Shown here piece by piece: positions 35,631 to 44,715 of a stretch of DNA of 64,000 bases; within the stretch, counting starts at the first letter, position 1; each line of letters starts with the position of its first letter. A program made the translations under genes and the position numbers. Origin of the DNA: an uncultured Pelagibacteraceae bacterium (GTDB lineage: Bacteria > Pseudomonadota > Alphaproteobacteria > Pelagibacterales > Pelagibacteraceae); NCBI GenBank assembly GCA_902627805.1, contig CACOKN010000003.1, positions 62,001 to 126,000 on the forward strand, written 5' to 3'. The notes beneath the pieces are model-generated. The model saw nothing but the letters and a program-made list of their open reading frames with translations. It made no database searches and was not told where the DNA came from.

Positions 35631-37966
35631 TAATAAAACTTTAATATATTATTCGTATCTAATCTATTATTATTTGAATATAACACTTTGCCATCAATAA
35701 CATTCTTGCTTTTATATGCTTCTAAAATTGTATCTTTAGATGAAAATTTTGCTTTTTGACCTGTTGTCGGGTCAACTACCATCATTGTAATCTCATCAGC
35801 AACTTTAAATGGTCGAGCGTCAGATTTTTTTATAGCTGATTCGATAAATTCCTTAAAAATTGGTAAAGCTGTTTTTGAACCTGTTTCAAATTTTCCTAAT
35901 GGTTGTGGATTATCCATTCCAACATAAACTCCTATAACGTAATTTGAGGTATAACCAATAAACCATGCATCAGTGTTCTTATTAGTTGTTCCTGTTTTGC
36001 CTGCGAGATTCAAATTTAGATCTCTTAATTTTTTTCCTGTACCTCTTTTTACGACACCTTCCAATAAAGAAGTTATTTGATAGGCTGTTTGTGGAGAAAA
36101 TATCTGTTTGAAATTATCTCCTACATCAGGAAAGTCTTTACCAGTATATGAAAGTTTATCACAATTTAAGCACGATCTATTTTCATTGTTTAAAATTGTG
36201 TTTCCTTCACTATCCTGAACACGGTCAATCAAAATTGGTGAAACTAATTTTCCTCCATTTACAAAAGCTGAGTATGCTGAAGTGAGTTTTAACAGAGTTG
36301 TTTCGGCAGATCCCAAAGAAATAGATAAAAGCTCATCAGGATTTTCATAAATGCCAAGATTTTTAGAGAATTCGGCAACTTTATCTACACCTAGATTCTG
36401 CGCAATTCTTACTGTCATTAAATTTCGTGACTTTTCCAAACCAATTCTCAAAGTTGATGGTCCATAAAACTTTTTTCCGTAATTTTCTGGCTTCCACATT
36501 TTTAAATCGGTTCCTTGATCTAAGACTAATGGCGCATCTAAAACTAATGAAGAAGGCGTATAATTATTTTCAAGAGCTAAGGCGTAAACAAATGGTTTAA
36601 ATGCTGAACCGGGTTGGCGCAAAGCTTGTGAGGCCCTATTAAACTCACTATTTTTAAAACTAAATCCGCCACTAAGAGCAACGACTCTACCTGTGAAAGG
36701 ATCCATTACAACTATACCACCGTTAATTTTTGGTAATTGTTTAAGGCTAAACTTATTATTTCTTATATTCTTTACATAAATTATATCTCCCACTTTAAAA
36801 AGGTCATCTATTTCTTTTTTAGTCCAAGAAATATTATTGTAATCTATAATTCCTTCAATTTTATCTTTCGTTTCTATTTCTATAGAAAATTTAGAAATTT
36901 TTTTTATTATTGCAATTTTCCAATCAATAGAATTTTCTAAATCATATTTATCTAAACCAACAGACCAATTTTTAGAATATGGTTTATTTAACAATGGACC
37001 ACGCCAACCTTTGCGTTGATCATATTTAATTAATCCATTTCTTAAGGAGTTTGTTGCAATTTTTTGTAATTCTAGATTTATTGGTGTGTTAATATTAAAG
37101 CCTTGATTATAAACTTTTTCATATGATAAAATTTCAATAATATTTTTTCTTACGTCTTCAATATAATATTGAGCATCTTCTAAATAAACTCTTCTAGTTT
37201 TTTTTAATTGTATATTTTTTTTTTTGAAATTTTGATAATTATTCTCTGTTATGAAATTATTATCTAATAAATTTTTTAAAACTAAATCTCTTCTAAATTT
37301 TGCTAATTCTATATTTCTATATGGATTATATTTACTTGGCGCCTTAGGCAATGCAGCTAATAAAGCAGCTTCTTCATAATTCAATTCTTTTATTGATTTA
37401 TCAAAATACTCAAGACTAGCAGCAGCTACTCCATAAGCCCCACTGCCGAGGTAAATTTGATTTAGATATAACTCAAGTATTCTTTCTTTTGATAATGCTC
37501 TTTCAATTCTAAATGCTAAAATAGCTTCTTTAATTTTCCTGTTCAAACTGACTTCATTAGTTAGAAGAAAGTTTTTTGCGACTTGTTGAGTAATTGTTGA
37601 AGCACCTTCTAGTCTTTTAGATGTAAGAACATTTTTAATGTTATTTATGATTGCTCGCAAAACCCCTTTAGCATCAACCCCCGGATGAGAAAAAAAATTT
37701 TTATCTTCAGCAGATAAGAAGGCATTAATAACATTTTGAGGAATTGAACCATAAGGAACAAAAATTCTCTTCTCTTTTGAAAAATCTGCAACTAAATCAC
37801 CATTCCCAGAGTAAACCTTGCTTGAGACAGGAGGTTTGTAGTTTTTTAGAAATTTGTAATCAGGTATATTGCTAGAAAAATTCCATAAAATACCAAAAAC
37901 AATTATTGATGAAATTAATGAAAAACTAATAAAACCAATAAATAAATTCTTTAAAATTTTGCTCAT
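35630..37966 (-). CDS. mrcA: Penicillin-binding protein 1A (bifunctional)
   Basis: A 778-residue class A PBP. It has one N-terminal membrane helix (about residues 8-30), a GT51 glycosyltransferase domain with the catalytic Glu87 in SAEDKNFFSHPGVD and RKIKEAILAFRIE, and a transpeptidase domain with SAFKPF (nucleophilic Ser), SRN and KTGTT motifs. It polymerises and cross-links peptidoglycan in the periplasm. The insert between domains fits the OB-fold of PBP1A. The stop overlaps the prfB start by one base. Confidence 0.94.
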   Translation of the reverse strand: MSKILKNLFIGFISFSLISSIIVFGILWNFSSNIPDYKFLKNYKPPVSSKVYSGNGDLVADFSKEKRIFVPYGSIPQNVINAFLSAEDKNFFSHPGVDAKGVLRAIINNIKNVLTSKRLEGASTITQQVAKNFLLTNEVSLNRKIKEAILAFRIERALSKERILELYLNQIYLGSGAYGVAAASLEYFDKSIKELNYEEAALLAALPKAPSKYNPYRNIELAKFRRDLVLKNLLDNNFITENNYQNFKKKNIQLKKTRRVYLEDAQYYIEDVRKNIIEILSYEKVYNQGFNINTPINLELQKIATNSLRNGLIKYDQRKGWRGPLLNKPYSKNWSVGLDKYDLENSIDWKIAIIKKISKFSIEIETKDKIEGIIDYNNISWTKKEIDDLFKVGDIIYVKNIRNNKFSLKQLPKINGGIVVMDPFTGRVVALSGGFSFKNSEFNRASQALRQPGSAFKPFVYALALENNYTPSSLVLDAPLVLDQGTDLKMWKPENYGKKFYGPSTLRIGLEKSRNLMTVRIAQNLGVDKVAEFSKNLGIYENPDELLSISLGSAETTLLKLTSAYSAFVNGGKLVSPILIDRVQDSEGNTILNNENRSCLNCDKLSYTGKDFPDVGDNFKQIFSPQTAYQITSLLEGVVKRGTGKKLRDLNLNLAGKTGTTNKNTDAWFIGYTSNYVIGVYVGMDNPQPLGKFETGSKTALPIFKEFIESAIKKSDARPFKVADEITMMVVDPTTGQKAKFSSKDTILEAYKSKNVIDGKVLYSNNNRLDTNNILKFY

Positions 37967-38059
37967 TTTGTTTCCATTATATAAGGGAATTTGTTAAAGA
38001 TAAGGCATAAGGATACAAACAAAATTTTAATAATTTATGAAACAATCAAAAAATATGTT

Positions 38060-39853
38060 ATGGAAAAAAATTTATATATTGATGCATCGCATCCAAATGA
38101 GATTAGAATTGTACTCAAATCAGGTGAAAAAATTGAAGATTATGAGTATGAGGGCATAAAAAATAATCTAATAAAAAATAATATCTATTTAGGTAAGGTA
38201 AGTCGGATAGAACCATCTTTACAAGCTGCGTTCATTGATTTCGGGAGGGAGCGTCATGGCTTTTTATCTTTCAACGATATTCAATCTGATTATTATCAAA
38301 TTCCTCAAAGTGATTTAGAAAAAATAAAACAAGAAGAAGAAAGAGTCCGAGAGGAACTATCAAAAAAAGTTGAAGCTAAAGAGGAAGAAAATTTAGCTGA
38401 AGGCAAATTAGAAATTGAGGATCCCTTAGAAAAAAAGGATCCAATAGAAAAAAAGGATCCAGAGGATAAGGAAAATTCGGAAGATGAAAAAGAAAAAAAA
38501 TATGAAAGTAAATTTAGATTCAAAAGGTACAAAATCCAAGAGGTAATAAAACCTAATCAAGTAATTTTAGTTCAGGTGATAAAAGATGAGCGCGGTCAAA
38601 AAGGTGCTGCGTTAAGCACTTTTATTTCTATTGCAGGTAAATATATAGTTTTAATGCCTAACACACCTAAAGGTGGAGGAATTTCGAGAAAAATTTTTAA
38701 TCCTGCAGATCGTAAAAAAATAAGAAGTATTTTAAATGAAATTGAAATCCCAAAAGAAATGGGACTTATAGTAAGAACTGCTGGAAGTAACAAAACTAAA
38801 AATGAAATTAATCATGATTTGGATACACTTATTAATAATTGGAATCAAATTAAGGAAAATGCCTTAAGCTCTATAGCGCCTTCATTAATTCATCAAGAAA
38901 GTGAAATAATTAAAAGAACTTTAAGAGATATGTATGATGAAAATACAAAAAATATAATTATTGAAGGCAATGAAGGTTATAAAAAAGCTCAAAATTTTAT
39001 GAAAATGATGATGCCTTCTCATGTAAAGAAGATAAAAAAATACAGAGGAAAAAAACCTTTATTTATTGAAGAGGGTATTGAACAGAAATTAAATCAAATA
39101 TTTGAAAGTGAAATAAAATTGAACTCAGGTGGTTATCTGGTAATTAATCCTACTGAAGCCTTGGTTTCCATTGATATTAATTCTGGAAGTTCAATAAAAC
39201 AAAAAAATGTTGAGAGCACTGCTTTAGATACAAATCTTGAAGCAGCAGATGAAATAGCAAGACAAATAAAAATTAGAGATTTGTCAGGACTTATAATAAT
39301 TGATTTTATTGATATGCTTAGTTACGGTAATAGAAGATTAGTAGAAAGAAGACTAAAAGAAAAGTGTAGATCTGATCGAGCCAGAATTCAAATTGGAAGA
39401 ATATCGAATTTTGGTCTCTTAGAAATGTCTCGACAGAGATTAAGAGAAAGTGCAGTTAAATGGAATATAAAATTAACAGATGAGTCTTTTGCGCTAAAAA
39501 TTCTTAAGTTAGTTGAATTAAAAGCAGTTTTAAATAAAGCTAAATTTGTAGATTTAAAGGTTTGTAAAAAAATTTCCGATTTTCTAAAAGAAAATTTTGT
39601 TGAAGATCTTACTTACTTTGAAAAAAAGAATAAAATGAAGATTGATATAATATCTGATAATAGTTTAATAATTCCTGAATATATTATTGATATTAAGAAT
39701 AAATCTAAGAAAACTATAGAGCTGATTGAACATTTTGAAAAATTAAAAAATCTTGAAGAACAAAAAGTTAACAACGTTATTGAATTAAAAGATAAAAAGA
39801 AATTTAAAAAGAAAACTTTTAGAAAAAAAAAATTTTATAAGAAAGCTAGATAA
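38060..39853 (+). CDS. rne: Ribonuclease E/G without zinc-link motif
   Basis: A 597-residue RNase E/G family endoribonuclease for mRNA decay and rRNA processing. An S1 domain (YLGKVSRIEPSLQAAFIDFG) carries an acidic, low-complexity insert at about residues 84-150. The catalytic Asp372 (VSIDINSG) and Asp415 (IIIDFIDM) are present. The CPxC zinc-link that normally follows the MSRQRL motif is absent: LRESAVKWN leads straight to the next helix. The C-terminus is a short basic tail, with no long degradosome scaffold. Start chosen at the ATG at 38060, where family similarity begins; no clear ribosome site. Confidence 0.9.
   Translation: MEKNLYIDASHPNEIRIVLKSGEKIEDYEYEGIKNNLIKNNIYLGKVSRIEPSLQAAFIDFGRERHGFLSFNDIQSDYYQIPQSDLEKIKQEEERVREELSKKVEAKEEENLAEGKLEIEDPLEKKDPIEKKDPEDKENSEDEKEKKYESKFRFKRYKIQEVIKPNQVILVQVIKDERGQKGAALSTFISIAGKYIVLMPNTPKGGGISRKIFNPADRKKIRSILNEIEIPKEMGLIVRTAGSNKTKNEINHDLDTLINNWNQIKENALSSIAPSLIHQESEIIKRTLRDMYDENTKNIIIEGNEGYKKAQNFMKMMMPSHVKKIKKYRGKKPLFIEEGIEQKLNQIFESEIKLNSGGYLVINPTEALVSIDINSGSSIKQKNVESTALDTNLEAADEIARQIKIRDLSGLIIIDFIDMLSYGNRRLVERRLKEKCRSDRARIQIGRISNFGLLEMSRQRLRESAVKWNIKLTDESFALKILKLVELKAVLNKAKFVDLKVCKKISDFLKENFVEDLTYFEKKNKMKIDIISDNSLIIPEYIIDIKNKSKKTIELIEHFEKLKNLEEQKVNNVIELKDKKKFKKKTFRKKKFYKKAR
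38419..38466 (+). repeat. Short tandem repeat in rne (18-base unit)
   Basis: GGATCC recurs at 38419, 38437 and 38455, each followed by a similar A-rich stretch, so the unit is 18 bases and encodes DP(L/I)EKK-type hexapeptides within the acidic S1 insert. The copies are nearly identical in the DNA, which suggests recent duplication and a length-variable site. Confidence 0.7.
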
Positions 39854-40619
39854 TTCCTGACTTTGGAGAAGATGGATTTCCGTATAATGTTTTTTTTATT
39901 CTACCAGACAAGAATGATTGACGACCTGCAATAACTGCATTCTTAAATGCTAAAGCCATTTGAAATGGTTTTTTTGCTTTAGCAATCGCAGTGTTTACTA
40001 AAACCCCATCGCAACCTAATTCCATAGCAATAGTGGCATCTGAAGCTTGGCCTAATCCAGCATCAATAATTAATGGTAATTTTGTTTGCTTCCTAATTAT
40101 TCTTATATTTATTTCATTGATAATTCCTAAGCCTGAACCTATTGGAGCAGCTAGAGGCATAATTGCACTCGCGCCCGCATTCTCCAATCTTTTTGCCATT
40201 AAGGGATCGTCATTACAATAAACCATCACTTTAAATCCCTCCTTAGTTAATACCTCGGTTGATTTAAGTGTTTCAATCATCTCTGGGAATAAGTTTTTTT
40301 TTTCTCCTAAAACTTCTAACTTAACTAATTTCCACCCACCTATCTCTCGTGCTAATCTTAGAGTTCTTAATGCTTCTTTTGAATTAAAACAGCCAGCAGT
40401 GTTAGGGAGGTAAGTAATTTTTTTAGGATCAATATAATCCATTAATAATGGTTTTTTTTTATCGGTAATATTTACTCTTCGAACAGCAACTGTGACTATT
40501 TCGGCTCCAGATAAATTTATTGCTTTTGCACACTCCTGCATACTTTTATACTTCCCAGTTCCAACAATAAGTCTAGAGTTAAAATTTTTTTTAGAAATAA
40601 TAAATTTATCTTTTTTCAA
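39846..40619 (-). CDS. thiG: Thiazole synthase ThiG
   Basis: A 257-residue TIM-barrel enzyme that builds the thiazole ring of thiamin. It shows the family start LIVGTGKYKSMQECAKAI, the Schiff-base lysine in WKLVKLEVLG, and DAGLGQASDATIAMELGCDGVLVNTAIA. It uses sulfur from ThiS thiocarboxylate, encoded 2 bases upstream. It overlaps the end of rne by 8 bases. With ThiV importing the pyrimidine half, the cell would make thiazole itself. Confidence 0.95.
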   Translation of the reverse strand: MKKDKFIISKKNFNSRLIVGTGKYKSMQECAKAINLSGAEIVTVAVRRVNITDKKKPLLMDYIDPKKITYLPNTAGCFNSKEALRTLRLAREIGGWKLVKLEVLGEKKNLFPEMIETLKSTEVLTKEGFKVMVYCNDDPLMAKRLENAGASAIMPLAAPIGSGLGIINEINIRIIRKQTKLPLIIDAGLGQASDATIAMELGCDGVLVNTAIAKAKKPFQMALAFKNAVIAGRQSFLSGRIKKTLYGNPSSPKSGII

Positions 40620-40621
40620 TT

Positions 40622-40834
40622 TTAACCACCTCCAATGAAATGAACTATTTCTATTTTGTCATTATTTTTAAGGTTGATACTTTTTAATTTTTTTTTATCT
40701 ACTATTTCTTGATTTAATTCAATAGCTACTTTCGCTAATGGAATTTTATTTTTTTGAACAATATTGAATAATGTTGAATTATTATTAATAGCTTTCAATT
40801 TTCCATTTAATTTTATTTTTATTTTTTTTTTCAT
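40622..40834 (-). CDS. thiS: Sulfur carrier protein ThiS
   Basis: A 70-residue ubiquitin-fold protein ending in IGGG, providing the C-terminal Gly-Gly that is thiocarboxylated as sulfur donor for ThiG. The start at 40834 begins with the expected first strand (KKKIKIKLNGK). A longer frame to 40990 would only add residues antisense to aroQ. Only 16 bases separate it from the divergent aroQ, so its promoter must overlap aroQ. No TPP riboswitch fits there. Confidence 0.88.
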   Translation of the reverse strand: MKKKIKIKLNGKLKAINNNSTLFNIVQKNKIPLAKVAIELNQEIVDKKKLKSINLKNNDKIEIVHFIGGG

Positions 40835-40850
40835 CGTATATAAAAGCTGA

Positions 40851-41300
40851 ATGAATAATAAAATAATTATTATTAATGGTCCAAATATTAATCTATTAGG
40901 TGAAAGAGAACAATCACAATATGGATCGATTACTTTTGATAAACTCAAAGAAGAATGCTTAGCGAAATCAAAAGAATTAGGACTTTCCACTGAATTTGCA
41001 CAATCAAATATTGAGGGGGAATTGGTTAATATAATACAAAATGCTAGAGAAAAGTTTGATGGTATGATTATTAATGCTGCTGCATTTACTCACACCTCAA
41101 TTGCAATTAGAGATGCTTTAGAAATTTTTAAAAAACCTATTATTGAAGTACATATTTCAAATATTTATAAACGTGAAGAATTTAGAAAAAACTCTTTAAT
41201 AAGTGACGTAGTTACTGGTGGAATATTTGGCCTAAATGCTGATGGTTATATTTTAGCCATAATTTCAATGCAAAAGCTAATTCAAAATGAAAATAGATAA
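40851..41300 (+). CDS. aroQ: 3-dehydroquinate dehydratase, type II
   Basis: A 149-residue type II dehydroquinase of the shikimate pathway. It has the N-terminal IINGPNINLLGERE with the catalytic Arg, a YGSITFDKL region with the catalytic Tyr, INAAAFTHTSIAIRDAL and the HISNIYKREEFRKNS motif. The downstream accB start overlaps its end by 14 bases, as in the common aroQ-accB-accC order of Proteobacteria. Confidence 0.95.
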   Translation: MNNKIIIINGPNINLLGEREQSQYGSITFDKLKEECLAKSKELGLSTEFAQSNIEGELVNIIQNAREKFDGMIINAAAFTHTSIAIRDALEIFKKPIIEVHISNIYKREEFRKNSLISDVVTGGIFGLNADGYILAIISMQKLIQNENR

Positions 41301-41718
41301 AAAAATAATAAAAGAATTAAGTGATTATTTGGATGAATTTAACCTTACTGAACTAGAGTACACTGAAAAAGATACCAAAATAAAAGTCTCAAAAAATAAT
41401 ATTTCAATCAATAATCAAACAAATCAAACATTATCTAAAGAAATTAGCTCAAATAAAAATTTAGAAAGTCAAAATAATATATCTGGGATTGAAGTTACAT
41501 CGCCAATAATTGGTACTGCTTACCATGCACCTGAGCCTGGAGCTAAAAAATTCGTAGAGGTTGGAAAGAAAATAAAAAAAGGTGACACTGTTATGATTGT
41601 AGAGGCTATGAAAACTATGAATCATGTGCCCTCGAGTTCTGATGGAATAGTAAAGAAGATACTTGTAGCTGATGGTCAACCTGTTGAGTTTGGCCAAACG
41701 CTTATCATTTTAGAATAA
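41287..41718 (+). CDS. accB: Biotin carboxyl carrier protein of acetyl-CoA carboxylase
   Basis: A 143-residue BCCP. The C-terminal biotinyl domain has the biotin-accepting Lys109 in VEAMKTMNHV. A flexible Asn/Ser/Gln-rich linker (about residues 38-65) separates it from the N-terminal helix that binds AccC. It carries CO2 for the first step of fatty acid synthesis. The stop shares one base with the accC start. Confidence 0.95.
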   Translation: MKIDKKIIKELSDYLDEFNLTELEYTEKDTKIKVSKNNISINNQTNQTLSKEISSNKNLESQNNISGIEVTSPIIGTAYHAPEPGAKKFVEVGKKIKKGDTVMIVEAMKTMNHVPSSSDGIVKKILVADGQPVEFGQTLIILE

Positions 41719-43055
41719 TGTTTAAAAAAATTTTGATTGCAAATCGTGGGGAAATTGCGGTTAGAATTATAAGAGCCTGTAAAGAATGGGGAATCTCCAC
41801 TGTTGCTGTTCATTCTGACGTTGATAGAGAAAGTATGCACGTTAAATTAGCAGATGAAAGTGTCTGTATAGGTTCTCATCAACCGGCTAATAGCTATTTA
41901 AATATTCCTGCACTTTTATCAGCTATAGATTTGACTAATGCTGAAGCAGTTCATCCTGGTTATGGTTTTTTGTCTGAAAATGCAAATTTCGCGAAGATAC
42001 TTGAAGATAATAAAATCAAATTTATCGGTGCTTCTGCAAAACATATTGAAATGATGGGGGATAAAATTCAAGCAAAAAAAATTGCAAAAGAAAACGGATT
42101 ACCTGTTATAGAGGGATCTGAGGGTGGTGTTCAAGATATAGCTGCAGCAAAAGAGTTGTGTAAAAAAATTGGTTTTCCAGTATTAATTAAAGCCTCCGGA
42201 GGTGGAGGGGGTAAAGGTATGAAAATTGTTCAAAGAGAGGAAGATTTTGAAACAATGTTTTCTACTGCAAAATCAGAGGCAAAAAAATATTTTGGTAATG
42301 ACGAAGTTTATATTGAAAAATTTTTTCAAAATCCAAGACATATAGAAGTTCAAATTTTAGCTGGAAAAAATGCAACAATCCATTTACATGAAAGAGATTG
42401 CTCTGTTCAAAGAAGACATCAAAAATTAATTGAAGAAACTCCAAGCCCAGTTTTAAACGACGAAATTAGAAAGGATTTATTTGATAAAACTATAAATATG
42501 GTTAGAAAAATCGGTTATCAAGGAGCTGGTACAGTCGAATTTATTTATGAAGATGGAAAATTTTATTTTTTAGAAATGAATACTAGAGTTCAAGTTGAAC
42601 ATCCTGTTACTGAAATGGTTACAGGAATAGACATAATTAAAGAACAAATATGGATTGCTTTTACTGGTGAAACAGCTCTTAAACAAACAGATATAAATCC
42701 AAGGGGCCATGCTATTGAATGTAGAATAAATGCCGAAGATCCAGAAAAAAATTTTCAGCCATCTCCAGGTACAATCGGCATGTGTCATCAACCATCTGGA
42801 TTTAGGACAAGAGTAGATGGAGCAATATTTCAAGGTTATAAAGTAACTCCATATTACGATAGTATGATATGTAAACTAATTTGTCATGGTAGAAATAGAA
42901 GAGAAGCTATTCAAAGAATGAATAGATCATTAGATGAATTTGTTATTGAGGGTATTACAACAACAATTCCTTTACATAAAAAACTTTTAAATCATAAGAA
43001 ATTTATCGAGTCTGATTTTAATGTAAGTTGGCTTGATAATGAAAAGATAGTTTAA
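41718..43055 (+). CDS. accC: Biotin carboxylase
   Basis: A 445-residue ATP-grasp enzyme that carboxylates biotin on AccB. It has the KILIANRGEIAVRIIRA start, the glycine-rich ATP loop KASGGGGGKGMK, RDCSVQRRHQKLIEE, and EMNTRVQVEHPVTEMVTG in the active site. The length equals that of E. coli AccC. It lies in an operon with accB and aroQ and converges on the DUF2155 gene with 4 shared bases. Confidence 0.97.
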   Translation: MFKKILIANRGEIAVRIIRACKEWGISTVAVHSDVDRESMHVKLADESVCIGSHQPANSYLNIPALLSAIDLTNAEAVHPGYGFLSENANFAKILEDNKIKFIGASAKHIEMMGDKIQAKKIAKENGLPVIEGSEGGVQDIAAAKELCKKIGFPVLIKASGGGGGKGMKIVQREEDFETMFSTAKSEAKKYFGNDEVYIEKFFQNPRHIEVQILAGKNATIHLHERDCSVQRRHQKLIEETPSPVLNDEIRKDLFDKTINMVRKIGYQGAGTVEFIYEDGKFYFLEMNTRVQVEHPVTEMVTGIDIIKEQIWIAFTGETALKQTDINPRGHAIECRINAEDPEKNFQPSPGTIGMCHQPSGFRTRVDGAIFQGYKVTPYYDSMICKLICHGRNRREAIQRMNRSLDEFVIEGITTTIPLHKKLLNHKKFIESDFNVSWLDNEKIV

Positions 43056-43450
43056 TAACAGCTTACTAACCAAATATCATATACAGGGTGATCAAATGGA
43101 GTTATAGACGGGCTTGATGAAAACATCCAGCCATTAAAAACAAACACATCGTCTTTGTCTTTATTTGTTAGATCACTAACTTGAATATAAGCTGTAATTT
43201 CTGGATTATCATCGAATTCAGAATTTTTACACTTCATACTTTTAATTAGAAGATCTTTATGTTTTTTTACTTCTCCATTTTTAAGTTTGACTAAAATATT
43301 TTTTGAAGAAATCTTATCTAAAATTTTTATATTAGTATAGCTACCTTCAAGATTTTGGTCAGAATATACAAAGAAGGGTGTAATTAAAAAAAGTAATATA
43401 AGTAAATTAAATTTAGTCTTTCCAAGACCTGTATTTTTTTTGAATAGCAT
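43052..43450 (-). CDS. DUF2155 exported protein
   Basis: A 132-residue protein with an N-terminal signal peptide (NLLILLFLITPFFVYS). Its core matches DUF2155, a domain found mainly in Alphaproteobacteria, with the conserved CKNSEFDDNPEITAYIQV and VFNGWMFSSSPSITPFDHPVYDIWLVSC. It is probably periplasmic; function unknown, although the gene is often linked to the NDUFA12 gene, as here. Its start overlaps the NDUFA12 end by 38 bases. Confidence 0.85.
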   Translation of the reverse strand: MLFKKNTGLGKTKFNLLILLFLITPFFVYSDQNLEGSYTNIKILDKISSKNILVKLKNGEVKKHKDLLIKSMKCKNSEFDDNPEITAYIQVSDLTNKDKDDVFVFNGWMFSSSPSITPFDHPVYDIWLVSCY

Positions 43451-43772
43451 TTTTGTTTTTGTTTGGATAATAGGCTGAGTCTGTACCAGTTAAATTTTCT
43501 TGATGAGGTTTCTGCCAATCATATTTTTTTAATTCATGATTATTTTCTATTTTATTATGAGTAAAGTGTATCCATGAATACCACTCAACTGGTATCCTTG
43601 ATGCGTCAATTTCCGCAGCATAAATCACCCATCTTTTTCCATTTTTAGATTCATAATATTTATTTCCTAAATGATCTGTTCCTACTAGTTTACCAAATAA
43701 AATTGTCTTTATCCTAGTTCCGAAAGTATCTCGATTCCACCAAGTGAAAATTTTTTTTAAAATTGTCAACAT
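43413..43772 (-). CDS. NDUFA12-family complex I accessory subunit
   Basis: A 119-residue homologue of NDUFA12, an accessory subunit of NADH:ubiquinone oxidoreductase shared by mitochondria and Alphaproteobacteria. The family pattern is visible: FGTRIKTILFGKLVGTDHLGNKYYES, RWVIYA, VEWYSWIHFTHN, then the proline-rich WQKPHQENLTGT. It sits at the membrane-facing side of complex I. It overlaps DUF2155 and is separated from the next plus-strand gene by 117 bases without clear features. Confidence 0.9.
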   Translation of the reverse strand: MLTILKKIFTWWNRDTFGTRIKTILFGKLVGTDHLGNKYYESKNGKRWVIYAAEIDASRIPVEWYSWIHFTHNKIENNHELKKYDWQKPHQENLTGTDSAYYPNKNKNAIQKKYRSWKD

Positions 43773-43889
43773 TATAAAGTTATTAATTTCAATTTAAAAT
43801 TGTATAAATAAAATTAGACTATAATTTGTTTTTGTATATAAATTAATTGATTCATTATTCAAATAAAATTTAAAAAAAACTGAGGTTAA

Positions 43890-44714
43890 ATGGCAAAATA
43901 TTTAGTTGAAACATATTACACTTGTACTTTTAAAGTAAACCATTTTTTAGACGACATTAATGAAACTGAGCTTAAAAATTTGGAAAAACGTGACGACGGT
44001 AAATTTGAAGTCCTGGACGTAAAACTTGATAACAGAAAAACCAAAAGCTTAGATCCAAATAATAAAAAAATCGTCGAAAATAAAAAAATTGATGTATTAC
44101 CTTCAAATAACCAAACATCATCAAAAAATTTAGAGAGTATAATCAAATCAAATAATAATAATTCGGAGAAATCTGGAAAAAGATTTAGTATGCCAGATAG
44201 AAGAAAAGGCTACATCCAAAAAGCAACTATTGGTGACCATAAAGTTTATTTACATACTGGAGAATACGAAGATGGGAAAATTGGAGAAATTTTTATTGAT
44301 ACAAGTAAAGAAGGTGAATTAGTGAAAGCTCTTATGAACAATTTTGCTATAGCAGTGTCTTTAGGTTTGCAATATGGGGTACCACTTGACGAATATATAA
44401 GTGCTTTTGTTGGTACAAAATTTGAACCTTCTGGTAAAGTTCATGGAAATGATAGAATTTTGACCGCAACTTCAATTCTGGACTATATTTTTAGAGAATT
44501 GGCAATTTCTTATCAAAATAGAGAAGACTTAGCTCATACACCTGCGATTGGTAATGCAGAAATTTCAAATATTGATGAACAAAATTCGGACGATCAAAAT
44601 CAACTTTTGAAAATAGTGAAAGATATTACAAGTAAAGGTTTTGTAAGAAACAACTATAAGAAAAATTTAGTGGATTTATCAGATGTTAAAATAAGTCTCA
44701 AAGGTAAGAAATAA
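43890..44714 (+). CDS. Free-standing homologue of the NrdJ C-terminal region (NrdJb-like)
   Basis: A 274-residue protein. Residues about 103-215 ([24 protein letters not shown] onward, through [21 protein letters not shown] and [22 protein letters not shown]) closely match the C-terminal part of large alphaproteobacterial B12-dependent class II ribonucleotide reductases. The catalytic barrel is absent. The N-terminal 50 residues ([20 protein letters not shown]) form a separate small domain, and a low-complexity Asn/Ser linker joins the two. Only one Cys (Cys12) is present, so the CxxC redox tail is missing. A GAGG ribosome site precedes the ATG. It may act in trans with a reductase encoded elsewhere. 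Confidence 0.75.
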   Translation: MAKYLVETYYTCTFKVNHFLDDINETELKNLEKRDDGKFEVLDVKLDNRKTKSLDPNNKKIVENKKIDVLPSNNQTSSKNLESIIKSNNNNSEKSGKRFSMPDRRKGYIQKATIGDHKVYLHTGEYEDGKIGEIFIDTSKEGELVKALMNNFAIAVSLGLQYGVPLDEYISAFVGTKFEPSGKVHGNDRILTATSILDYIFRELAISYQNREDLAHTPAIGNAEISNIDEQNSDDQNQLLKIVKDITSKGFVRNNYKKNLVDLSDVKISLKGKK

Positions 44715-44715
44715 T

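Noticed and set aside
40835..40990. A longer ThiS with 52 extra N-terminal residues including a hydrophobic stretch
   Set aside because: The extra part is antisense to the start of aroQ and is absent from ThiS proteins, whose first strand starts at the ATG at 40834.
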